A stretch of 7,543 bases of DNA from UBA5738 sp964470995 (GCA_964470995.1 CAYYEP010000025.1:1-7543), one strand, 5' to 3'. Counted from the stretch's first letter, positions 1-5,768 are shown. Notes: a model not told the origin generated them from the letters alone. Program-made: numbers and translations.

Positions 1-25
1 TTTGCGAAGGTTAGACCTTCGCAAA
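1..25. repeat. Perfect 10-bp inverted repeat, 5-base loop
   Basis: The arms TTTGCGAAGG (1-10) and CCTTCGCAAA (16-25) are exact reverse complements around TTAGA. No T-run follows on the plus strand (AATGGGG comes next), so it is not a plus-strand intrinsic terminator. It might terminate minus-strand transcripts or be a dispersed palindromic element. The left edge touches the window end, so flanking bases cannot be judged. Confidence 0.75.
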
Positions 26-40
26 ATGGGGAAGGATGGC

Positions 41-69
41 TTGTTTTTGCGGGATTTTTTTGCTAATAT
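41..69 (+). promoter_or_regulatory. Sigma70-type promoter for the MFS gene
   Basis: TTGTTT (41-46) and TAATAT (64-69) are separated by exactly 17 bases, close to the housekeeping consensus. Transcription would start near 76. That leaves a leader of about 85 bases before the ATG at 161, and the leader contains the hairpin and T-run at 111-132. This placement argues against the long reading frame that opens at base 2 being coding before about 134. Confidence 0.5.
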
Positions 70-83
70 AGCTTCGGACTTCA

Positions 84-134
84 TTGAAAACGTGCTCGGT
101 CAAGCGTCTTTCGGGGAAACCCCGATTTTTTTAA
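84..134 (+). CDS. Possible 16-codon leader peptide before the MFS gene
   Basis: A TTG-initiated mini-ORF reads M-K-T-C-S-V-K-R-L-S-G-K-P-R-F-F and stops with TAA at 132-134. Its last bases form the terminator stem and T-run, and the stop overlaps an in-frame ATG of the MFS reading frame as TAATG. Leader peptides that control attenuation are known for mef-type macrolide efflux genes. Here the TTG start and the absence of a ribosome binding site make translation uncertain. The ORF may be fortuitous. Confidence 0.2.
   Translation: MKTCSVKRLSGKPRFF
111..132 (+). terminator. Intrinsic terminator or attenuator in the MFS leader
   Basis: TCGGGG (111-116), loop AAA, CCCCGA (120-125), then seven T (126-132): a textbook rho-independent terminator. 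It lies downstream of the predicted promoter (41-69) and upstream of the MFS start. It is therefore either an attenuator in the MFS leader or the terminator of a transcript entering from the left. No clear competing antiterminator pairing is visible by eye. Confidence 0.65.
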
Positions 135-160
135 TGGAAAGAGGCTTTTTCATAAAAATT

Positions 161-1402
161 ATGGAAGAGGACAATCAACAACAATTTGTGTTCAAGGGCT
201 GGAGAAAAAGGTTTTTGATTATCGCGGCGGGACAAACAATATCTCTTATCGGCAGCAGTGCGGTGCAGTTTGCCCTTATATGGTGGCTGGCCAGTGAAAC
301 ATCTTCGCCGTTGATGCTGTCGCTGGCGGGGTTGCTGGCCTTCCTCCCGCAGTTTTTACTGGGCCCTTTCGCGGGCGTTTGGATCGATAGGTTGAGCCGC
401 AAAACCATTGTTATCGCCGCCGATCTGTTCGCGGGAATCGTCGCGGCGATTTTTGCGCTTTCGTTTTTCGTTTGGGATCCGCCTTATTGGATGGCTTGCG
501 TGGTATTGGGCATCCGTGCCGTCGGAAGTGTTTTTCATTTGCCGGCGATGCAGGCGATTGTTCCCATGCTCGTGCCAAAAGAGGAGCTTGTCCGCGCTAA
601 TGGCTGGAGCCAGTTTATGCAGTCGGGAGCATTTATGCTCGGTCCTGTTTTGGGCGCGGCAATGTACGCGGCATGGTCATTGCCGGTGATTCTGCTTTCC
701 GACTTGGCGGGAGCCATTGCGGCGGTTGCTTCGGTGGCGGTGGTCAAAATACCGGAGATTGAGCGGCAAGGACAATCTAGCCGCAATTTCATTGGCGAAA
801 TTAAAGAAGGGATAAAGTTATATTTAAAAGACAAAAAACTTTTTATTGTTACCTTGGCCTCCACCGCTAGCATGATTTTTTTCCTGCCGTTGGCCATGTT
901 TTATCCCTTAATGACAAGCGATTATTTCAAGGCTACGGCGTGGCACGCAAGCTTTGTCGAACTGGCGTACGCGGCCGGCATGATGGTCGGAGCGATGGCC
1001 ATAAGCGGCATCGGGAATATAAAGAATAAGCTTGGCGCTGTTCATGTGGGGCTTGCCGCTTTGGGCGTTATATCTTTGCTTTGCGGGATTCTTCATCAAA
1101 ATATGGCCGGGTTCTGGATGTTTGCGGCTTTGTGCATGGCAATGGGCGCGAGCGGAAACTTATATAACATACCTTACGTTGCCTATTTACAGGAAACCAT
1201 GCCTTTGGAAGCCCAGGGACGCGCTTTTTCTCTGCTGGGCAGTTTAATGTCGCTTGCGATGCCCATCGGCTTGTTGGTTGCCGGACCGGCGGCCGAGATC
1301 CGCGGGGTTCCCTTTTGGTTTTTTGCAACGGGAGCGGCGATGATCGTCATAACGGCCATAAGCGCGATCACGACATCATTCGTTAAAATTAAGGCAAAAT
1401 GA
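161..1402 (+). CDS. MFS drug efflux transporter, Mef(A)/macrolide-efflux type
   Basis: This 413-residue inner-membrane protein of the major facilitator superfamily has the usual length and about 12 hydrophobic segments. It probably exports a drug or other small molecule by proton exchange. It follows the macrolide exporter Mef(A) closely along its length: W-R-K-R-F...AAGQTISLIGSS near 14-33, a motif-A-like loop GPFAGVWIDRLSRK (68-81), MKEG-like EIKEGIKLYL (213-222) and GRAFSLLGSLMSLAMPIGL (353-371). Substrate cannot be read from sequence; macrolides are only a family-based guess. The frame is open from base 2, but the upstream part overlaps a promoter and terminator. ATG161 gives a Mef-like N-terminus; ATG134 and GTG92 are alternatives, and none has a well-spaced ribosome binding site (the purine run at 136-144 lies 16 bases before ATG161). 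It converges with the UvrA-like gene, 59 bases apart. Confidence 0.88.
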   Translation: MEEDNQQQFVFKGWRKRFLIIAAGQTISLIGSSAVQFALIWWLASETSSPLMLSLAGLLAFLPQFLLGPFAGVWIDRLSRKTIVIAADLFAGIVAAIFALSFFVWDPPYWMACVVLGIRAVGSVFHLPAMQAIVPMLVPKEELVRANGWSQFMQSGAFMLGPVLGAAMYAAWSLPVILLSDLAGAIAAVASVAVVKIPEIERQGQSSRNFIGEIKEGIKLYLKDKKLFIVTLASTASMIFFLPLAMFYPLMTSDYFKATAWHASFVELAYAAGMMVGAMAISGIGNIKNKLGAVHVGLAALGVISLLCGILHQNMAGFWMFAALCMAMGASGNLYNIPYVAYLQETMPLEAQGRAFSLLGSLMSLAMPIGLLVAGPAAEIRGVPFWFFATGAAMIVITAISAITTSFVKIKAK

Positions 1403-1413
1403 TGCGAACTGCG

Positions 1414-1455
1414 CCTGGCCTTAATAAATTTTTCCAATGATGAACCGGGGCCAGG
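1414..1455. terminator. Inverted repeat between convergent genes, possible bidirectional terminator
   Basis: CCTGGCC (1414-1420) pairs exactly with GGCCAGG (1449-1455) across a 28-base AT-rich loop. It lies between the stop of the MFS gene and the stop of the UvrA-like gene. A second small palindrome, ATAGGCCTAT, sits at 1456-1465 and covers the UvrA-like stop codon. Neither has a proper T-run after it, so a terminator role rests mainly on position. Confidence 0.3.
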
Positions 1456-1461
1456 ATAGGC

Positions 1462-3720
1462 CTATTGATTTAAATTCTTTAGGAATTGGCCGGTGTAGCT
1501 TTGGGGGCAGGCAATAATGCTTTCGGGGGTACCTTCAAATATGATTTGCCCGCCGCGCGATCCTCCCTCGGGCCCCATGTCGATCAACCAGTCGGCATTT
1601 TTTATTACGTCAAGATTGTGCTCGATGACAATCACGGTATTGTTGTTTTTGACCAGGCGTCCGATGATGAATAACAGTTTATCGATGTCAGCCATATGCA
1701 GGCCGGTCGTGGGTTCGTCCATAACGTAAATGTTTCCCTTTTTATGGAGCTCGGAAGCGAGTTTTATCCTTTGCGCTTCACCGCCCGAAAGCGTGCTCAA
1801 TGCCTGGCCAAGTTCAAGATAATCAAGGCCGACATCGGTCAATACCTGAAGCTTATTATTAGTTTGGGAGCCTTGGAAGAATCCTTTTAATTCCGCGATG
1901 GTTGTGTGGAGGATTTGGTCGATATTCTTGCCGTTGTATTTGATCGCCAGCACTTCTTCGGTATATCTTTTGCCTTGGCATTCATCGCAAACTACCCGGA
2001 TCTCATCCAAAAAATTCATTTCGTAGCCGACGGTTCCCAGACCTTTGCACTTCGGACAGGCTCCCGCGGAATTAAAACTGAACAAGGAGGCGCTGGTTCG
2101 GGTTTGGGCCGCGATCTCCTTTCTGATATCGTCGAATATGCCAACGTAGGTTGCCGGATTTGAGCGCGATGATTTGCCGATGGGGGACTGGTCAATGATC
2201 ACGGCGCCGCGGTTTTGCTTGAGAAAAATATCGTTGATCAAGCTGCTTTTTCCCGAACCGGCAACTCCGGTAATACAGGTAAGCACCCCTTTGGGAATCT
2301 TTGTCGATACGTTCTTCAAATTATTGAGGGAAGCGTTTTTTATTTCAATGTATTCGGCCCATGGTTTTCTTGTCTTGGCAACGGGGGAGCGCTTGTTTAG
2401 ATATTCGGCGGTCAACCCTTTTGATTGCGCCAATCCCGCAAAGGGTCCGGAGTAAATGATCTCGCCGCCGTTTACGCCGGCGCGCGGGCCGACATCGACT
2501 ATATGATCGGCGCAACCGATCATATCGGGATCGTGTTCAACCACAAAAACGCTATTGCCCTTGTCGCGCAGTTCTTTCAGGATCTCGATCAGGTTATGGT
2601 TGTCGCGCGGATGCAATCCAATGGACGGTTCATCCAAAATATACATCAGGTCAACCAGATCGCAGTCTAATTGCCGCGCCATTTTTACCCTCTGGCTTTC
2701 GCCGCCGGAAAGCGTTGATACAGGGCGGTTCAGCGACAAATAGCCGACGCCGATGTCGATCAAATGCGAAAGGATCTGTTTCATTTTCATTGCCATTGGG
2801 CGGGCGATAGCGGCATCAACGCCATTGAGATAAGAATAAAGGTCGGTAAATTCCATTTTAATCAATTCGGGGATGGTTTTTCCGTTGACTTTTACGCTGC
2901 GGGCATTCTCATTGATGCGCGATCCCTGGCATGAATCGCACGCGGCATAAACAAAATATTTTTGATAGGCGTTTTTCCGGCCTTCGTTCAATTCCTCGGG
3001 CGATTTTTTCAAATATATTCGTTCGAGTTTTCGGGCGACGCCTTCAAATTTTTTTGTGTATGTACCTGCGCCATGGATTTTGTCCACGGCAATGCCTTTG
3101 GCGTATAAAAGGTCGTCATATTCTTTTTTTGAAAAATCTTTTAGCTTCTTATTTGTGTCGAATAGGCCGATTGCCCCCAATTCGCGCCACTGCCAGCCGC
3201 CGACTTTGTAATCGGGATGGTCGATTGCCCCTTCGGCGATGCTTTTTTCCTTGTCGATCAGCAGATCGATATCAACTTTTATTTGCTTGCCCAAACCCTT
3301 GCAATCGGGGCACATCCCAAGGGGATGGTTGAACCCGAAAACAAACGAGGGACCGATGAATTTATTGCCGCAACGCGAAAACAGCAATCTTAAATAGGTA
3401 TAAAGCTCGGTTGCCGTGCCAACGGTGGATCGCATATTGCTTCCCATGCGCTTTTGGTCGATAACGATGGCAGTGGAAATGTTTTTGATTTCCTCTACGT
3501 CGGGCTTGGATAGCTTGGGCATGCGGGCGCGAGCGAATGTCGAAAATGTTTCGATAAGCTGGCGCTGGGCTTCGGTGTAGATTGTATCAAAGACAAGAGA
3601 AGATTTTCCGGAACCGGAAACGCCGGTAAAAACGATTATCTTATTTTTTGGTATGGCAAGCGATACGCTTTTTAAATTATGCGTCCGCGCGTTTTTGATG
3701 ATGATTTCGTTATGGGGCAT
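1462..3720 (-). CDS. UvrA-like ABC ATPase without UvrB-binding domain (DrrC/UvrA2 type)
   Basis: The 752 residues hold two ABC ATPase modules as in the excision-repair damage sensor UvrA. The first has Walker A GVSGSGKSS (33-41), signature STLSGGESQR (336-345), Walker B ILDEP (361-365) and H-loop H396. The second has GVAGSGKSS (485-493), STLSGGEAQR (642-651), VMDEP (666-670) and H701. The zinc module C555/C558/C578/C581 is intact. UvrA proper has about 940 residues. Here the UvrB-binding and first CxxC region between LLFSRCG (about 117) and FNHPLGMCPDC (130-140) shrinks to a few residues. It therefore probably cannot recruit UvrB, and resembles DrrC (daunorubicin resistance) and UvrA2, which are linked to tolerance of DNA-binding drugs. 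It is second in an operon with padR, 17 bases downstream, with no visible ribosome binding site. The name uvrA would mislead. Confidence 0.9.
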   Translation of the reverse strand: MPHNEIIIKNARTHNLKSVSLAIPKNKIIVFTGVSGSGKSSLVFDTIYTEAQRQLIETFSTFARARMPKLSKPDVEEIKNISTAIVIDQKRMGSNMRSTVGTATELYTYLRLLFSRCGNKFIGPSFVFGFNHPLGMCPDCKGLGKQIKVDIDLLIDKEKSIAEGAIDHPDYKVGGWQWRELGAIGLFDTNKKLKDFSKKEYDDLLYAKGIAVDKIHGAGTYTKKFEGVARKLERIYLKKSPEELNEGRKNAYQKYFVYAACDSCQGSRINENARSVKVNGKTIPELIKMEFTDLYSYLNGVDAAIARPMAMKMKQILSHLIDIGVGYLSLNRPVSTLSGGESQRVKMARQLDCDLVDLMYILDEPSIGLHPRDNHNLIEILKELRDKGNSVFVVEHDPDMIGCADHIVDVGPRAGVNGGEIIYSGPFAGLAQSKGLTAEYLNKRSPVAKTRKPWAEYIEIKNASLNNLKNVSTKIPKGVLTCITGVAGSGKSSLINDIFLKQNRGAVIIDQSPIGKSSRSNPATYVGIFDDIRKEIAAQTRTSASLFSFNSAGACPKCKGLGTVGYEMNFLDEIRVVCDECQGKRYTEEVLAIKYNGKNIDQILHTTIAELKGFFQGSQTNNKLQVLTDVGLDYLELGQALSTLSGGEAQRIKLASELHKKGNIYVMDEPTTGLHMADIDKLLFIIGRLVKNNNTVIVIEHNLDVIKNADWLIDMGPEGGSRGGQIIFEGTPESIIACPQSYTGQFLKNLNQ

Positions 3721-3737
3721 AAAATTATTTTTTAATG

Positions 3738-4280
3738 TTATTTACGCGTTTGCAATTCTTTGATGTAGCTATCCACCCACTCGATCTCGGCTTTTGCCAA
3801 GTACTGCGGCCGGACGGCGAGGGCCCGGGAATACCAGGCACAACCGCTGTCAGCCAGGTATTTTTCCAGTTCCTTATAGCACTTCAGGCCGGAGGCAAGT
3901 TTTTCCCGGTAGCCTTTTAACGCCTCGAGAGCTTTTTGATGGCTGATGTTGCCAAGATGGGATGTGGCTAAGTCAATGCGGTAAAGCATTTTTTCCGGTT
4001 CGCTTAATATGGCCAGAAGGCTGGCTTCGTAAGCCTGGCGGCCTTTTGTGGTTATGTAATATATTTTCTGGGAAATATTGTTTTGGTTAACATTCAACTT
4101 GCTTTTGATCAATGATTCCTTTTCAAGTTTGGCTAGGATCTTATAGATCGATGAAATGGAAATTTCGGTCCATTCGCGCATGGAACGGTTATTGATTTCC
4201 TGCTGGACGCGATAGGGGTGCATCGGCCCTTCCGAAAGTAAGCCCAGAAGCGCCGTTTCTTTGTTTGATAATTGTTGCAT
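3738..4280 (-). CDS. PadR-family transcriptional regulator
   Basis: This 180-residue cytoplasmic DNA-binding protein has the two-domain PadR layout. An N-terminal winged helix covers about 5-85: ETALLGLLSEGPMHPYRVQQEI, the recognition-helix region ISISSIYKILAKLEKESLI (40-58), and the wing ending in KIYYITTKGRQAYE. A C-terminal helical dimerisation region (about 95-176) resembles Vir_act_alpha_C and ends in W168-VDSYIKEL. PadR proteins usually repress detoxification or efflux genes and release DNA when they bind an aromatic or drug ligand. As first gene of an operon with the UvrA-like ATPase it most likely represses itself and that ATPase; control of the convergent MFS gene is possible but not shown. 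The start is ATG, with no ribosome binding site and only AT-rich sequence upstream. Confidence 0.9.
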   Translation of the reverse strand: MQQLSNKETALLGLLSEGPMHPYRVQQEINNRSMREWTEISISSIYKILAKLEKESLIKSKLNVNQNNISQKIYYITTKGRQAYEASLLAILSEPEKMLYRIDLATSHLGNISHQKALEALKGYREKLASGLKCYKELEKYLADSGCAWYSRALAVRPQYLAKAEIEWVDSYIKELQTRK

Positions 4281-4302
4281 ATTATATAATTACTATATTA
4301 TA
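4281..4302 (-). promoter_or_regulatory. Promoter -10 and AT-rich dyad before padR, candidate autoregulatory operator
   Basis: On the minus strand TATAAT occupies 4302-4297, which would start transcription about ten bases before the padR ATG. The region 4281-4301 forms an inverted repeat: AT-N-ATATA and TATAT-N-AT around a 5-base centre, with one mismatch. PadR repressors commonly bind AT-rich dyads over their own promoter. The -35 region is poor, and low complexity makes chance symmetry possible. Confidence 0.4.
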
Positions 4303-4408
4303 ATCATACACTATTTGCCTAAATATCGCAATACTCAACTAATGATGTCCCATCGCCATACGGATTTGCCACAACTTCATCCCGGCCGGCGTGCGGCGAA
4401 TTTCAACC

Positions 4409-4431
4409 GAAAAACCGCCCTTAAGGCGGTT
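4409..4431 (-). terminator. Minus-strand intrinsic terminator
   Basis: Read on the minus strand, AACCGCC, loop TTAAG, GGCGGTT is followed by more T, giving GGCGGTTTTTC. This 7-bp stem plus T5 would end transcripts coming leftward from the HD gene, or from a minus-strand RNA in 4432-4658, before they reach padR. The plus-strand reading lacks a T-run. Confidence 0.6.
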
Positions 4432-4558
4432 ACAAAGTTGCATTCATAAAAGCGGCCTTAACCGCGCAACTCTATTCTGGCAAAAACCGGCTTGTTGGCT
4501 CCTTAAATTTATTGAACAAATCTTAATACCCCGCGCGTTTAGCGGGGGGATGAAGATT

Positions 4559-4581
4559 GTCCCCCGCAGTATGCGGGGGAC
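4559..4581. repeat. Perfect 10-bp GC-rich hairpin, 3-base loop
   Basis: GTCCCCCGCA (4559-4568) and TGCGGGGGAC (4572-4581) are exact reverse complements around GTA. There is no T-run on either side, so it is not an ordinary terminator. A related stem CCCCGC/GCGGGG lies just upstream at 4529-4547. Confidence 0.7.
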
Positions 4582-4658
4582 GCCTGGAGCAGAGCGGAAG
4601 GCGGTTCAATCAAGATCCCGTAGCGTTTGTCCCTGGGGAGATTCATTAACGGGAATAA

Positions 4659-5183
4659 TTAAATGATTATTCGCATTTCCTCATCAATGGTTTTGAAGAA
4701 AAGCTTGGTGAATTTGTATTTTTTACTGGCGATTCTTTTGGATTCTTTCAAGTTTAATTTGGCATAAAGACCAATTCTTTTGTTTTTATATTCATCTGAG
4801 GCTTTCGCCAAATTTAAGCCTTTTTCGCCCGCGGCCATAAACCCCCTGGCAATGCCAACGGCGCCCAACATATCCAGAGTGTCGCAATCCTGGACGATTT
4901 TTGCTTCTATTGTTAGGGGCTTAACTTTTTTGAGGCAGTAATGAGTATTTATGCAATGAATAACATTTCTAGCTTCCTCATCTGAGAAACCTTTTAAAAA
5001 TTTTTTTGCACCGTCGGGATCATTTTTCGTAAATTCATGAAGCAAAATTGAAGCTTCAATTACCTTCCAATTGCTTTTGCGTGCGGAATTTAATTCTTTG
5101 GCAAATTTCAATGATCTCTGGGCATGAGAAAAATCGTGAGAACCTCTTAATTTATTTTTGGCGAGTTCGTATAGTGTTTTCAT
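4659..5183 (-). CDS. HD-domain phosphohydrolase-like protein (YedJ-like)
   Basis: This 174-residue cytoplasmic protein belongs to the HD superfamily of metal-dependent phosphohydrolases, many of which act on nucleotides. Visible pieces are HDFSHAQRSLKFAKEL (16-31), ASILLHEFTK (44-53), INTHYCLKK (78-86) and KIVQDCDTLDMLGAVGIARGF (95-115), the last typical of the YedJ-like branch. The central HD pair reads H49-E50 instead of His-Asp, a conservative but unusual swap at a metal ligand. The frame is open to a TTG at 5225, but ATG5183 fits the family start and the predicted promoter; a TTG start would add 14 residues lacking any HD-family feature. It diverges from the deaminase gene. Substrate unknown. 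Confidence 0.82.
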   Translation of the reverse strand: MKTLYELAKNKLRGSHDFSHAQRSLKFAKELNSARKSNWKVIEASILLHEFTKNDPDGAKKFLKGFSDEEARNVIHCINTHYCLKKVKPLTIEAKIVQDCDTLDMLGAVGIARGFMAAGEKGLNLAKASDEYKNKRIGLYAKLNLKESKRIASKKYKFTKLFFKTIDEEMRIII

Positions 5184-5197
5184 AATGATCCATAATG

Positions 5198-5225
5198 ATT
5201 TTATTGTGTTGTGATATAATATCAA
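5198..5225 (-). promoter_or_regulatory. Promoter of the HD gene
   Basis: On the minus strand TTGATA (5225-5220) and TAAAAT (5203-5198) are 16 bases apart. The start would fall near 5191, giving a leader of only about eight bases before ATG5183, so the mRNA would be nearly leaderless. The element overlaps the plus-strand extended -10 at 5212-5220. Confidence 0.4.
5212..5220 (+). promoter_or_regulatory. Extended -10 promoter of the deaminase gene
   Basis: TGATATAAT matches the extended -10 form TGnTATAAT exactly. No good -35 is seen, which extended -10 promoters tolerate. Transcription would start near 5227 and give a leader of about 60 bases that contains the nested inverted repeats at 5238-5279. 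Confidence 0.5.
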
Positions 5226-5237
5226 ATCACCATCGCG

Positions 5238-5279
5238 CTGTCTAACGCCATTCCAGTTTTGTCACAAACGGTAAGACAG
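5238..5279 (+). promoter_or_regulatory. Nested inverted repeats in the deaminase 5' leader
   Basis: CTGTCTAAC (5238-5246) pairs with GTAAGACAG (5271-5279) with one mismatch. Inside lies TTTGT/ACAAA (5258-5268) around a single base. The folded unit would fill the leader and end eight bases before the ATG. It could be an RNA switch or an operator. I do not match it to a known riboswitch class. Confidence 0.35.
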
Positions 5280-5287
5280 TAATATTT

Positions 5288-5614
5288 ATGCAAAACAAAG
5301 ATAAAGAGTTTTTAATTAAGGCAATAGAAAGAGCAAAAGAATCCGTGGCGCAGGGAGGATTTCCTGCGGGGGCAATTATTGTAAAAAATGGCGAAATAGT
5401 CGGCTCGGGCATTAGCGTCGGGAATAATCTGAAGGATCCAACCGGTCATGGCGAAATTGCCGCTATTAGGGATGCTTGCAAAAATTTTGGAACCAGCAAT
5501 CTATCGGGAGCTATCCTGTATGCATCAATGCAGCCATGTCTGATGTGTTTAGGCGCTTCTATGTGGGCGTCAATCCCAAAAATTTTTTTTGCCTGTTCAA
5601 AAAAAAGTTTCTGA
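5288..5614 (+). CDS. Nucleoside/guanine deaminase-like protein, frameshifted after the active site
   Basis: The 108 residues match the cytidine/deoxycytidylate deaminase superfamily, closest in layout to GuaD/tRNA-adenosine-deaminase-like zinc enzymes that hydrolytically deaminate a base. Zinc and catalytic residues are present: H54 and E56 in TGHGEIAAIRDA, and P83, C84, C87 in MQPCLMCLGA (the usual motifs are HAE and EPCPMC). The family normally has about 150-160 residues. Here TGA follows SKKSF at an A8 run (5599-5606), while the expected C-terminus continues in another frame to 5768. As written the protein loses its last helices, which help form the dimer and substrate pocket in relatives, so it may be inactive unless slippage or a sequencing error explains the break. 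No ribosome binding site is visible. Confidence 0.8.
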   Translation: MQNKDKEFLIKAIERAKESVAQGGFPAGAIIVKNGEIVGSGISVGNNLKDPTGHGEIAAIRDACKNFGTSNLSGAILYASMQPCLMCLGASMWASIPKIFFACSKKSF

Positions 5615-5768
5615 TGAATATTACGGTGGCCGCTACAACATTTCAAACATTAATAAAGAGTTTGCCAAACCTATTGCGCTAATTCATATGCCGGAACTGG
5701 AACAAGAAGCATTGAAAGTGGTAAAAGAATGGGAAAATTTATATCAAAAAGATCCTAGCATCACGTAA
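5607..5768 (+). pseudogene. Out-of-frame C-terminus of the deaminase
   Basis: Starting with GTT at 5607, this frame encodes 53 residues: VSDEYYGGRYNISNIN, then AKPIALIHMPELEQEALKVV and a final helix with KEWENLYQ, ending in TAA (5766-5768). It is the expected end of this deaminase family (a YYGG segment, then an acidic helix with a VxEWE-like motif). Joining it to the upstream frame by dropping one A of the A8 run gives a normal 159-residue protein. It has no start of its own, so it is the tail of the gene above rather than a separate gene. Confidence 0.8.

Larger units (their letters stand above)
4305..4658. other. Gene-free block of about 350 bases with several GC-rich hairpins
   Basis: No reading frame here resembles a protein I recognise. 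The plus strand holds, in order: the stem at 4413-4431; a small stem GCGG/CCGC at 4452-4465; CCCCGC (4529-4534) with GCGGGG (4542-4547); and a perfect 10-bp stem at 4559-4581 with a 3-base loop. The arm at 4542-4549 could instead pair with 4560-4567, so two exclusive folds exist. Near 4614-4644 ATCCC and GGGGAGAT can pair. Candidates are a structured RNA, REP-like repeats, or the decayed right end and RNA region of an IS200/IS605-type element. From 4305 to about 4400 nothing stands out. Confidence 0.4.

Noticed and set aside
2..160. N-terminal extension of the MFS reading frame to a TTG at base 2
   Set aside because: It would place a promoter, a perfect palindrome and an intrinsic terminator inside the coding region, and Mef-like transporters begin only about ten residues before the first membrane helix.
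2931..3332. 133-codon plus-strand ORF inside the UvrA-like gene
   Set aside because: It is antisense to a well-conserved ABC ATPase and rich in Arg/Cys/Leu without any domain.
4598..4620. tRNA T-arm-like GGTTCAAT followed by ATCCC
   Set aside because: No acceptor, D or anticodon arms can be built around it. No tRNA, rRNA or CRISPR array was seen anywhere in the window.
4391..4666. 91-codon plus-strand ORF
   Set aside because: It runs through several strong hairpins, has no ribosome binding site, no domain I recognise and biased Arg/Ser content typical of chance translation. It could at most hold a decayed transposase tail.
5223..5225. TTG start for the HD protein, adding 14 residues
   Set aside because: It would place the start upstream of the predicted promoter -10, and the added residues show no family feature; ATG5183 is better.
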